Assembly (NCBI RefSeq): GCF_001590865.1
Contig: NZ_BBUY01000001.1
Span: forward strand, 426,271 to 490,270
Direction of reading: 5' to 3'
Length of the DNA: 64,000 bases
Source of the DNA: Streptomyces sp. NBRC 110611
GTDB lineage: Bacteria; Actinomycetota; Actinomycetes; Streptomycetales; Streptomycetaceae
A program made the translations under genes and the position numbers. Of this stretch, positions 15,638 through 23,796 are shown in pieces. Position 1 is the first letter of the stretch; the number at the start of each line of letters is the position of its first letter. The notes under the pieces are model-generated. The model ran no database searches. It was not told where the DNA came from and saw only the letters and a list, made by a program, of their open reading frames with translations.

Positions 15638-17209
15638 TCAGGAGATGCGGGGCCAGGCGTGCTTGCCTTCGGCGAGTTTCCCCTTGCCGTCGCTCTTGTA
15701 GAAGTTGAAGCGCTGCTGGTTGCTCCACAGCGATCCGACATCGGTCTTGCCGTCGCCGTCGAAATCGCCGGCCAGCAGAATCTGGGTGCCGCCCCAGCCG
15801 TTGTCGTGCCACATGGGGACACCGTCGCTGAGGCCGCCACCTGCGGTGCTGTCGTAGCGGGTGTAGCGGGACAGGCCGCCGACGTTGGTGATGGCGACGA
15901 TGTCGTCACGGCCGTCGCCGTTGAAGTCGCCGGTGGCGATCTTCTTCATGTGCTGCCAGGTGGCATCCCGCCACATGTTGCGCTTCTTGCCGTTCAGGGC
16001 GCCGCTGGGGCCGGTTTCGTAGGCGTAGAGGGCGCCCCTGGGACCGCCTCCCCATACGGCGAGCAGGCCGTCGCGGCCGGAATCGTCCGTCTTGAAGCGG
16101 GCCAGGTGGAGCATCTCCTTCCAGTTGAACTTCTCGTCCACCCACATCCGCTTGTTCTGTGCCAGCGTGCCCTTGGAATCGCCGGTGTAGAGGCGCAGGG
16201 AGCCGGTACTCCATACGGCGGCGATGTCGGCGTGGCCGTCGCCGTTGAAGTCACCACCGATGATCTTGGCCATGCCCTTCCAGGCATGGTCCAGCGTCCA
16301 CAGCGGGCGCCCGTACTCGAAGGTGCCGTCGGTCCTTCCGTAGAAGGCGTGGAGGTTGCCGTCCTTGGTGACGGCCGCGATGTCGGACCGGCCGTCGCCG
16401 TTGAAGTCGCCCGTCGTCATGACCGGGGTGACGTCCGGGACCAGGGCCGACAGGCGGACCTGCTGGATCCAGTCCGCGACATCGTCCACTCGCGTGCTGA
16501 CGGCGTCGGTGCGGGTTTCTTCCTCGCCCAGGCAGCCGCCCTGCCAGGAGCGGACATTGATGGCAACCAGCTCGGCCTCGCCATCTGTTTCACGGAAGGC
16601 GGGGCCGCCGGCGTCACCCTTGCAGATGGCGGCGCCGGTCTTGGCGTTACCGCTGATCCCCAGGGTCGTGGCAGCCACCGAGTCAACGGTGAAGGCACCG
16701 ACGTGCAGGCGATCGGGAATCCAGTTCGTCTTCGTACGGCCGTACCCGGTGGCGAGCAGCACATCGCCCTTGGCCGGGGCGCTGCTGGCAAGATTGATCG
16801 GCTTGATTCCGGCCACCGGCTTGGCGAGACGGGCCATCACCAGGTCCCGATCGGCGTGCGGAATGAGTGCGACAACCTCCGCTACGGCACCCTTCGCCGA
16901 GCCTAGGTCGGTACGGCCGATGGTGGCCGTGGTCTTCAGCTTGGGCTTCCCCGCGGAGATCTTGTGTCCCTGGCCGGGCTTGTCGGCGAAGCAGCTGGCC
17001 GCGCTGACCACCCACTGCGGATCGACCAGTGCACCGGTACAACTGCGCGTGGCAGTACCGACATCGAGCTTCGCCGTGAACGCGTGAGCCCCGTCCTTGG
17101 CCGCTTCACCCACAGCGGCCTGCGCCGGGGTTCCGGTCAGCATGGCGGCCGCGAGTCCGCCCGCGAGCACCGCTGTCACCCACGCCGTGCGCGGACGTAC
17201 GTCTGACAT
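15638..17209 (-). CDS. Trypsin-like pseudoprotease with five FG-GAP repeats
   Basis: Exported protein of 523 residues. The signal peptide ends TGTPAQA. The S1-like domain (about 33-240) has AASC at the His site and GDAGGP at the Ser site, with Asp kept (RDLVMARL), so it lacks two of three catalytic residues. Five FG-GAP-type repeats follow (DFNGDGRSDI, DFNGDGHADI, a degenerate copy, DFNGDGRDDI, DFDGDGKTDV). ATG 17209 has GGAAAG seven bases upstream. It is more diverged than the other two copies and its Ser is replaced by Ala rather than Thr, so inactivation is a family trait and not a single accident. The ligand is unknown. Confidence 0.87.
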   Translation of the reverse strand: MSDVRPRTAWVTAVLAGGLAAAMLTGTPAQAAVGEAAKDGAHAFTAKLDVGTATRSCTGALVDPQWVVSAASCFADKPGQGHKISAGKPKLKTTATIGRTDLGSAKGAVAEVVALIPHADRDLVMARLAKPVAGIKPINLASSAPAKGDVLLATGYGRTKTNWIPDRLHVGAFTVDSVAATTLGISGNAKTGAAICKGDAGGPAFRETDGEAELVAINVRSWQGGCLGEEETRTDAVSTRVDDVADWIQQVRLSALVPDVTPVMTTGDFNGDGRSDIAAVTKDGNLHAFYGRTDGTFEYGRPLWTLDHAWKGMAKIIGGDFNGDGHADIAAVWSTGSLRLYTGDSKGTLAQNKRMWVDEKFNWKEMLHLARFKTDDSGRDGLLAVWGGGPRGALYAYETGPSGALNGKKRNMWRDATWQHMKKIATGDFNGDGRDDIVAITNVGGLSRYTRYDSTAGGGLSDGVPMWHDNGWGGTQILLAGDFDGDGKTDVGSLWSNQQRFNFYKSDGKGKLAEGKHAWPRIS

Positions 17210-17321
17210 TTCTGTTCTTTCCTTCAGTGTTTCTGGTGTCACGCGAACCCGCGTAGGCGGCAGAGTCCTGACCCTTGCCGGAGAAGGTTCACGGCCCTGT
17301 GTGGTGGCGTCCGCCCGCACC

Positions 17322-17355
17322 ACGGCGGTATCCGCCTCCTGGCGGATACCGCCGT
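17322..17355. terminator. Terminator of small secreted protein gene
   Basis: ACGGCGGTATCCGCC (17322-17336) and GGCGGATACCGCCGT (17341-17355) form a perfect 15-bp stem with a TCCT loop, 42 bases after the stop of the 17398 gene. Confidence 0.8.
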
Positions 17356-17397
17356 CGTCCGCTAAACATCAATCGCCTCTGAAGCAGAGGTGCTACG

Positions 17398-17925
17398 TCA
17401 CCCTGTGACGCGAAGTTCGAGGAGGGTGGCCTCCTTGCCTCCGCTGGCCATATCACCCTGACCAAGTGGAGTGAGGTCATTCTTCTTCAGGTCGACGGTC
17501 TTGGTCTTGCCCTGGGTGCTGATGGTGGCACGGGCGGTGCGGCCGGCGTTCTCCCAGATGCTGTTGATCTTGGGGATCTCCAGCTTCAGGTAGCCGGTTT
17601 TTCCGATGACCTTGAAGCAGTAATTGACCGGCTGCTGGTTCTTGCCTTCCGACATGACGTCGAAGTCGGGGTTGGCGCCACAGTCGGCCAGAATGATGTG
17701 GCCATCACCCTTGATGAGCTTGAGGCCCTTCTCCTTGAAGATCTTTTCTGCGCCCGGGTACTCGAAGTCTTCGACCGCAGGCGGCGGAAGTTCATCGCCG
17801 GCCGTGCGGACAGCGTCGCTTGGCTGCGGCGCGGCCTGGGCGACGGCGAGGGTGGAGACCCCCGCGACGACGGCGATGGCACCAATAACGCCGGCGATCA
17901 GCGTATTGCGCGCACGAAGTATCAC
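17398..17925 (-). CDS. Small secreted protein, unknown
   Basis: A 175-residue protein with an N-terminal signal or membrane segment (NTLIAGVIGAIAVVAGVSTLAVA) followed by AQAAP. The mature part has two Cys (ADCG and NYCFK) that could form a disulfide, and alternating hydrophobic residues consistent with a beta-sandwich. GTG 17925 is preceded by GGAAGGA nine bases upstream. It lies between the pseudoprotease cluster (same strand) and the ALF-repeat toxin (divergent). No family is recognised. Confidence 0.75.
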   Translation of the reverse strand: MILRARNTLIAGVIGAIAVVAGVSTLAVAQAAPQPSDAVRTAGDELPPPAVEDFEYPGAEKIFKEKGLKLIKGDGHIILADCGANPDFDVMSEGKNQQPVNYCFKVIGKTGYLKLEIPKINSIWENAGRTARATISTQGKTKTVDLKKNDLTPLGQGDMASGGKEATLLELRVTG

Positions 17926-18244
17926 CAGAGGTTCCTTCCAAATGTGATGCGGCGTCAAAAGTGGCCGCCGAGAGAACTGCCCGATGGGCGGCGACGAACG
18001 TATCACTCACGTAAGTCATCGAGCTAACAAGGATCGGTGAATAACGAATCGGATACGACCTTCGAGGGTCGTACAACCCTTTGCGATCTGGCCTGTCTGC
18101 CGACGCAGAGGCGCCATGCAGGGCAAGCGGACAATGATTGTTGGACGCTCATAGGTCGCGCTATACCTTCACTTGGTCCTGCCGACCGGGCAGTTATGCT
18201 CGCAATGCCGAATATCGGCAGCACGTAACTAGCCAGAAGGGTTT
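17926..18244. other. Divergent promoter region
   Basis: About 320 bases between the secreted-protein gene (minus) and the ALF-repeat gene (plus). It is less GC-rich than its surroundings (for example around 18005-18060), as expected of promoters. No convincing -10/-35 pair or palindrome could be fixed by eye. Confidence 0.4.
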
Positions 18245-18261
18245 GCTTCGTGAGACGAAGC
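18245..18261 (+). promoter_or_regulatory. Hairpin covering the ALF-gene start codon
   Basis: GCTTCGT (18245-18251) pairs with ACGAAGC (18255-18261) around a GAG loop, placing the GTG start codon (18250-18252) inside the structure. The GAAGGG ribosome binding site lies just upstream. In RNA this could limit translation of the toxin precursor. Confidence 0.35.
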
Positions 18262-21200
18262 TTCCATGTGAAGGAAGCGAGAGGGAGATTGTCGCGCGGC
18301 ATACGCACCGCCGCGCTGAGCCTGCTCCCGCTCGCCGTTGTAATCAGCACCCCGGGAGTGAATCCGGCCTTCGCTGCCACACAATGGGCCGATGATGAAG
18401 GTGTATTCGGGGGGCCGCAGACTGATCGTGGCCGGATCGTCGAGCTGTGGAAGCACGGGGGCCCGGCGGTCAAGGGCGCGGCGGAGGCAGCCCTGCTGGG
18501 GAGCGATGAGGATGTGCGTCGCTTCCTGGACACGGAGAAGGACCTCGTCCAGCTCCAGGATGACCGGCTCACCGCTGTGCGGATGGTTTCCATCGGTGGC
18601 GACGCGGTGCGCCAGGCGGCTACGGAAGCGCTGAGGGAGAAGAAAAACCCTGAGGTCCTGCGGAACTTCCTCAAGGACGGCTGGCAGGGGCCGCTGCAGC
18701 AGGATGAGCGGGTCCAAACAGTCCAGGCGGTCAGCGTCGGCGGTCCCGCCGTCCAAGAGGCGGGCAAGGCGGCGCTGAAGGAGGGCCCTGAAGCCGTCCG
18801 CAAGTTCCTCGAAGAGGGCCAGTACGGGGCCCAGATGCAGGACGAGCGCGTACAGGTCGTCCAGATCCTGAGTGTCGGTGGGCCCGCGGTCAAGGAGGCT
18901 GCGAAGATCGCTCTGAAGGGCACTCCGGGTGACGTCCGGGAGTTCTTGGATGTGGGCCAGGAGGTAGCCCGAGCCAAGGACCAGGAGCGGGCCAGCATCA
19001 CGCTGCTCGTCGGGCAGGCCAAGCGGGCCGGAGCCCAGGCCAAGGAGGCCACCGATGCTGCGAACGCCGCGTCCAAGCGTGCGGTGGAAGCCTCGAACCT
19101 GGCCAAGGACGCCGCGAAGAACGCGGCCGACCAGGCGGAGTTGACCCGTAAGGACTCACTGAAGGCCGCTGGCTTCGCCGCCTCGGCGGCGGATGCGGCC
19201 CGCGGTGCCGCGGCTGCGGCCCGGCAGGCGATCGGTGCCGCGAACGCTGCCAATCACGCCGCTCGGGTCGCGGCCAGCGCCGCAGCGCGCGCCGCCAGTG
19301 CCGCGGCGAACGCCGCCGATGCCGCCGCCCGGGCCCGGAGCGCCGCTGGTGCGGCCGCCAAGGACGCGAGCAAGGCCAAGGAAGCCAAGGAAGCTGCGAA
19401 GGTAGCGCGGGAAGCCGTCAAGACCGCCAACGGCGCGGCCGAGGCCGCAGGCTATGCGGGCAATGCCTCCAAGGAGGCCATCAAGGCCTCGAACGCGGCA
19501 CTGAGCGCCGCTGGAAATGCGGATGCGGCCGCCGCACAGGCCGAGCGAGCGGACGGATTCGCGGCCGAGGCCGGGGCGGCCTCGCAGGAGGCGCGTGACG
19601 CGGCTGCCGAGGCCCGCCGTCACGCCAACGAGGCCCGGCGCGCGGCCAACCGCTCGCAGGCGTTGGCCAACAAGTCCGCCAACGCCGCCTTCGCGGCGCG
19701 TGATGCCGCTCGGTCGGCGGCCCGTCATGCGGCCAACGCGGCGGATGAGGCGGAGAAGGCCGCTGAGCACGCCGGAAAGTCAGCCGACGCCGCCAACGAG
19801 GCCAAGAGGCAGTCGGACGCGGCCAAGGAGGCCGCCGACGCGGCCGACAACGCGGCCAAGGCAGCCAAGGCGGTCTTCGACATCGCGCGCGATACCGAGA
19901 CGGAAGACCTCGCCGGCCGCACCTCCGCCGCGATCGAGCGGGCCAAAGAGCTCAAGAAGGCCGATGACTCGCTGGCTGTCGGTCTGGGCAAGGTCCTGCA
20001 GGACGACCGCAAGCTCGACCAGGAAGCCGAGCAGCTGGCCGCCGAGGCCAACAAGCCCAACGTCGACGTCAAGACGGTGGCCCTGAAGGGCCGCAAGCTG
20101 GCGATCGAGGTCATGAAGAACCGCGGCCCCTGGAGCCGGGAAGCCGCCGCCCGGGCGCTGGGCGGCTCCGACGACGCGGTGCTCGAGTATCTGCGTACCG
20201 GGCAGCAGAAGGGCGTCCGGGACGACGTGCGTCAGCGCGTCGAGCAGCTTGTCGACGACAGCCCCGTCGCCACCGTGCGCACGGCGGCCAAGGAGGCCCT
20301 GAAGGGCGGTCCGGAGCAGCTCGGCGACTTCCTGGCCAACGGCCAGTACGACGCCGGGCTGGGTGAGTACCGCTTGCGGACCGTCCAGGCGAACAGCGTC
20401 GGGGGACCGGCGGTGAAGGAAGCTTCCAAGGCAGCCCTCAGGGAGGGCTCGGCCAAGAAGCTCCTCGCTTTCCTCAACAGCGGTCAGTACTCGGCCCGGA
20501 CCTCCGATGAGCGGGTCCGCGCGGTGCAGTTGGTCAGCGTCGGTGGCCCGGAGGTCCAGGCCGCCGCGAAGATCGCCCTGTCCGGTTCGCCGGAGCAACT
20601 GCACGACTTCATCCAGGTCGGCCAGTACATGGCGGTCCGCAAGGACCAGCTTGCCCAGACCCACATCACCCAGATGCGGGGGCTGCTCGCCGAAGCATCC
20701 AAGATCGCGGCAAAGGCCCGGGAGAATGCTTGGGACGCAGCCAAGGCGGCGGCCGTAGCCAACAACGCCAAGACCGAAGCAGACAAAGCGGCGGCTGAGG
20801 CAAAGAAGTCCGCCCAGCGGGCCGCCGGTTTCGCCCAGGACGCCAACGAGTCGGCCACCGCCGCTGAGCAGTCTGCCGCCGAGGCGAGGAAGTCGGCAGC
20901 CACTGCCCGCAACGCCGCGGAGTCCGCCGAACGCGATGCCCGGGCCGCCGAAGCCTCCGCCGCCCGCGCCGAATTCTCCGCGAACTACGCGCGCCACTCT
21001 GCTGAGATTGCACACGACGCGGCAGACGCCGCTCGTAATTCCGCCGAGCAGGCCGGCAAGGACGCCAAGGAAGCCAAGCAGGCCGCCTCGGACGCCTGGG
21101 ACGATGTCGAAAAAATGCGGCGCAAGGAAGTCGCCGAAGCCAAGCGACGCGCCGAAGAGGCCAGAAAGAAGGCAGAAGAGGAAAGAGAAGAGCAGGACAA

Positions 21201-21828
21201 GAAAAAGGGCACTCCCTGCGTTGCCCCGGCCAATCCCTATGGCAAGGGTGGCTTGATGGGCTGCCTCCTCACTCAGGAGGACGCCTATGTGGACACCGAC
21301 GCCATCGAGGACGTCGGCAGGAAGCACCTTGAAGTTCTGAAAGAGCTGAGCGGGCTCACTGACCTCGAAGAGTGCATCAAGGACCCCACCGCCGCACGGT
21401 GCGCCGCCTTCGCCATGGCCCTCACGCCTGGTCTTGGCCAGGTCAAGAAGCTTGAGAAGGGCGCCAAGGGCCTAAAGGGCGTCAAGGACCTGGGGGAAGG
21501 CTCACGCCTCGGCAAGATCGCCAAGGTTCGCGATGCTGTCACCAAGGACGGGAAGCCCCATGGCTGGGAGGACAGCCCAAGGATTTATATCGTCACTTCT
21601 GACGAACTGACGAAGATAGCTAACGACATCCGTAAGAAGCTGGGCGAGCCGGACATATTTACGAAGGTAGAGGGTAAGGGAACAGTCGAGACCTGGTCGC
21701 TCGAAGGCGGAAAGATCAACTACCGCAACTTCAGTCAATCCCAGGGGAAAGCGGACTGGACTATCGACTTCAGTCGCGACCTGCAAGAAGAATTTGGCTT
21801 GAAGCGTTACCATGTCAAGAGGGGCTGA
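18250..21828 (+). CDS. ALF-repeat secreted polymorphic toxin
   Basis: A 1192-residue exported protein. A signal peptide runs to about residue 42 (NPAFA). It is followed by ALF-type short helical repeats (about 50-250 and 610-790; pattern LQDDRVQTVQAVSVGGPAVxEAAKxAL), two long Ala-rich coiled-coil stretches (about 255-590 and 800-990), a Cys-containing hinge, then a distinct C-terminal module from about 1085 with lower Ala content. This layout (export signal, repeats, variable tip) is that of polymorphic toxins. The C-terminal module has the end pattern WTIDFS then KRYHVKR, which I cannot assign to a named family. The adjacent gene is the probable immunity gene. Confidence 0.85.
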   Translation: MRRSFHVKEARGRLSRGIRTAALSLLPLAVVISTPGVNPAFAATQWADDEGVFGGPQTDRGRIVELWKHGGPAVKGAAEAALLGSDEDVRRFLDTEKDLVQLQDDRLTAVRMVSIGGDAVRQAATEALREKKNPEVLRNFLKDGWQGPLQQDERVQTVQAVSVGGPAVQEAGKAALKEGPEAVRKFLEEGQYGAQMQDERVQVVQILSVGGPAVKEAAKIALKGTPGDVREFLDVGQEVARAKDQERASITLLVGQAKRAGAQAKEATDAANAASKRAVEASNLAKDAAKNAADQAELTRKDSLKAAGFAASAADAARGAAAAARQAIGAANAANHAARVAASAAARAASAAANAADAAARARSAAGAAAKDASKAKEAKEAAKVAREAVKTANGAAEAAGYAGNASKEAIKASNAALSAAGNADAAAAQAERADGFAAEAGAASQEARDAAAEARRHANEARRAANRSQALANKSANAAFAARDAARSAARHAANAADEAEKAAEHAGKSADAANEAKRQSDAAKEAADAADNAAKAAKAVFDIARDTETEDLAGRTSAAIERAKELKKADDSLAVGLGKVLQDDRKLDQEAEQLAAEANKPNVDVKTVALKGRKLAIEVMKNRGPWSREAAARALGGSDDAVLEYLRTGQQKGVRDDVRQRVEQLVDDSPVATVRTAAKEALKGGPEQLGDFLANGQYDAGLGEYRLRTVQANSVGGPAVKEASKAALREGSAKKLLAFLNSGQYSARTSDERVRAVQLVSVGGPEVQAAAKIALSGSPEQLHDFIQVGQYMAVRKDQLAQTHITQMRGLLAEASKIAAKARENAWDAAKAAAVANNAKTEADKAAAEAKKSAQRAAGFAQDANESATAAEQSAAEARKSAATARNAAESAERDARAAEASAARAEFSANYARHSAEIAHDAADAARNSAEQAGKDAKEAKQAASDAWDDVEKMRRKEVAEAKRRAEEARKKAEEEREEQDKKKGTPCVAPANPYGKGGLMGCLLTQEDAYVDTDAIEDVGRKHLEVLKELSGLTDLEECIKDPTAARCAAFAMALTPGLGQVKKLEKGAKGLKGVKDLGEGSRLGKIAKVRDAVTKDGKPHGWEDSPRIYIVTSDELTKIANDIRKKLGEPDIFTKVEGKGTVETWSLEGGKINYRNFSQSQGKADWTIDFSRDLQEEFGLKRYHVKRG

Positions 21829-21844
21829 GGGGATCGGAGTGTCG

Positions 21845-22171
21845 ATGGAGAATCTTTACGAAGAGGAGCTCGACTACCTCGTCGAGTACGCAGAAATGTC
21901 CCCCGTATACTTCAATCCGGTTCGAGACGCGGCCGAGGGGATAGTCGGGAAAGGCGGTACCGAAGATCAGGTGCAGGCCGTCACCCTGAAGCTGATCGGC
22001 GATATGCTCGACCGCGGAGTGAAGATCGGTTATATCAGTCCCCGCGAGGGCGAGTATTTCGTGCCCTGGGGAATTTCCCGGGACGAGGCTCTGCAAAGAG
22101 TAGCCACGGAAATGAAGCAATACGAGAACCCGCTGGAGTTTGTGAAGATCTGCTGGTTCAGCGCCACCTGA
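21845..22171 (+). CDS. Probable immunity protein to ALF-repeat toxin
   Basis: A 108-residue acidic protein starting 16 bases after the toxin stop, with CGGAG before the ATG (GTG 21839 is an alternative). No signal peptide is seen, so it acts in the cytoplasm. The sequence ends FVKICWFSAT. Size, acidity and position directly after a polymorphic toxin are the usual marks of a cognate immunity protein. The family is not recognised. Base composition here and in the toxin tip is lower in GC than in the neighbouring core genes, consistent with exchange of toxin-immunity cassettes. Confidence 0.7.
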   Translation: MENLYEEELDYLVEYAEMSPVYFNPVRDAAEGIVGKGGTEDQVQAVTLKLIGDMLDRGVKIGYISPREGEYFVPWGISRDEALQRVATEMKQYENPLEFVKICWFSAT

Positions 22172-22183
22172 GCCGCCATCACA

Positions 22184-22225
22184 CAGTGCCCCCTCCCGAA
22201 CCTCTCGGGAGGGGGCACTGTTTTT
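22184..22225 (+). terminator. Intrinsic terminator of toxin-immunity pair
   Basis: CAGTGCCCCCTCCCGA (22184-22199) pairs perfectly over 16 bp with TCGGGAGGGGGCACTG (22205-22220) and is followed by TTTTT. It starts 12 bases after the immunity gene stop. Confidence 0.95.
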
Positions 22226-22297
22226 CGGCTCGCCTGGAGTGGTGACCGGGTGAAGCTGTGGGGCAGCGCGGGGTATCACCGGCGAGGCGGATGGCGG

Positions 22298-22344
22298 CGA
22301 AGGGCCCGTCCCCGCCAGGACAGGTGGCGGGGGCGGGCCCTTCG
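22298..22344. terminator. Terminator of MFS gene
   Basis: CGAAGGGCCCGTCCCCGCCA (22298-22317) pairs with TGGCGGGGGCGGGCCCTTCG (22325-22344) over 20 bp with one G-T position. It lies just beyond the MFS stop on the minus strand. Confidence 0.8.
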
Positions 22345-22366
22345 GTCCGGGGGCTGGCGGTGTCGG

Positions 22367-23725
22367 TTAGGCGGCCTTTTCCAGGTGCTGGATGTGGAGG
22401 AGGCGGCGTTCGGCGACTGCCTTGCGGGTGGCGTAGAGGGTGATGGAGGCGGCGCCGGCCATGGCCACCAGGGCGAGGGTGACGGTGCCGTTCCAGCCGA
22501 CCGCGTGGAAGGCGGTGGCGCCGAGGGCGCCGCCCAGGCTGCTGCCTATGTAATAGGCGCACTGGTAGAGGGCCGAGGCCTGGGCGCGGGCCGTTTTGGC
22601 GGTGCGGCTGACGGAGGACGAGGCGACAGCGTGGCCTGCGAAGAAGCCGGCGGTGATGAGGATCAGACCGGTCAGGACCGAGGCCACCGAGTCGGCGAGG
22701 GTCAGGAGGAGGCCCGTCGAGGTGGTGGCGACGGCCAGGTAGAGGGCGCCGCGGCGGCCCAGGCGGGCGACCAGCTTGCCGGCCGCGGCCGAGGAGGCCG
22801 TGCCGACCAGGTAGACGATGAAGATCGAACCGACGATGCCCTGGGGGAGGTTGAAGGGTGCGGAGGTCAGGCGGTAGCCGATGACGGTGTAGACCGCGCC
22901 GAAGACCGTCATGAAGAGCGCGCCGATGGCGTAGAGGCGGCGGAGGAGGGGGTCGGCGAGGTGGCCGGCGAGGGTGCGGGTGAGCGCACGCGGGCCTACC
23001 GAACGGGGTGTGAAATGGCGGGCCTTGGGGACGAGGAGGCGGAACGTCACGGCGCACAGCACGGCCAGTACGCCTACCGCGGCGAGGGCGGCTCGCCAGC
23101 CCCAGGCCTGGGACACCCAGCCGGTCACGATGCGGCCGGACATTCCGCCGATACTGTTGCCCGCCACGAACAGGCCGATGGCCGCCACCAGCGCCTTGGC
23201 GTGTACCTCCTCGGCCAGGAACGCCATCGCCGAGGCCGGTAGACCGGCCAGTGCGATGCCCTGGACGGCGCGCAGGGCGATCAGGGCGTCGATCGAGGGG
23301 GCGAAGGGGACGAGCAGGGCGATGACGGCGGCGATGGAGAGGGACACCGTCATCAGGGTGCGGCGGCCGAAGCGTTCGGAGAACGCGCTGAGCGGGATCA
23401 CGCCGAGTGCCAGGCCGAAGGTGGCCGCGGACACCGTCCAGCTCGCCCGGTCCGGACTCACCCCGAGGTCGCTGGAGATCGCGGGGAGCAGTGCCTGCGT
23501 GGAGTAGAGGAGGGCGAAGGTGGCCACTCCGGCGGCGAAGAGGGCGAAGCTCATCCGGCGGTAGCCGGGGCCGCCCGGCCGCAGCTTGTCCGCCTCGGAA
23601 GAGCCGGAAGGGTCGGAAGAGCCGGGAGAGCCGGAAGAGGGAGCCTCGGGAGAGGGAGGAGTGGGTGACTGGGGTGAGGCGGCCGCACGGTTGGTTACGG
23701 ACGCCCCGGTATCGGCGGGAGGCAT
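22367..23725 (-). CDS. MFS efflux transporter
   Basis: A 452-residue inner-membrane transporter with 12 predicted segments after a Pro/Ser-rich N-terminal extension of about 50 residues. The signature SERFGRRTLM lies in the loop between segments 2 and 3, with a related KLVARLGRRGALY in the second half. The overall pattern resembles the YnfM/arabinose-efflux-permease group. It is transcribed divergently from a LysR regulator, the typical arrangement for inducible efflux. A fossil of a sister gene is present at 7052-7132. The ATG lacks a Shine-Dalgarno; a good promoter six bases upstream suggests a leaderless mRNA. Substrate unknown. Confidence 0.9.
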   Translation of the reverse strand: MPPADTGASVTNRAAASPQSPTPPSPEAPSSGSPGSSDPSGSSEADKLRPGGPGYRRMSFALFAAGVATFALLYSTQALLPAISSDLGVSPDRASWTVSAATFGLALGVIPLSAFSERFGRRTLMTVSLSIAAVIALLVPFAPSIDALIALRAVQGIALAGLPASAMAFLAEEVHAKALVAAIGLFVAGNSIGGMSGRIVTGWVSQAWGWRAALAAVGVLAVLCAVTFRLLVPKARHFTPRSVGPRALTRTLAGHLADPLLRRLYAIGALFMTVFGAVYTVIGYRLTSAPFNLPQGIVGSIFIVYLVGTASSAAAGKLVARLGRRGALYLAVATTSTGLLLTLADSVASVLTGLILITAGFFAGHAVASSSVSRTAKTARAQASALYQCAYYIGSSLGGALGATAFHAVGWNGTVTLALVAMAGAASITLYATRKAVAERRLLHIQHLEKAA

Positions 23726-23731
23726 ATTTCG

Positions 23732-23761
23732 AAGGTAGGACGGTTCGTTTTATGCGTCCAA
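23732..23761 (-). promoter_or_regulatory. Promoter of MFS gene (leaderless)
   Basis: On the minus strand, TTGGAC (23761-23756) and TACCTT (23737-23732) are separated by 18 bases, a good sigma70-type match. The -10 ends six bases before the MFS start codon, so the transcript would begin at or next to the ATG. Confidence 0.6.
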
Positions 23762-23796
23762 TGCATAGAAACTGCATAATCGATTCTGTGATGCAT
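23752..23796. promoter_or_regulatory. LysR-type binding sites
   Basis: ATGC-N7-GCAT (23752-23766) and ATGCA-N7-TGCAT (23761-23777) overlap, and another ATGCAT lies at 23791-23796. These match the T-N11-A dyad typical of LysR regulators. They cover the MFS -35 and the start of the divergent lysR gene, so the regulator could control both. Confidence 0.6.
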
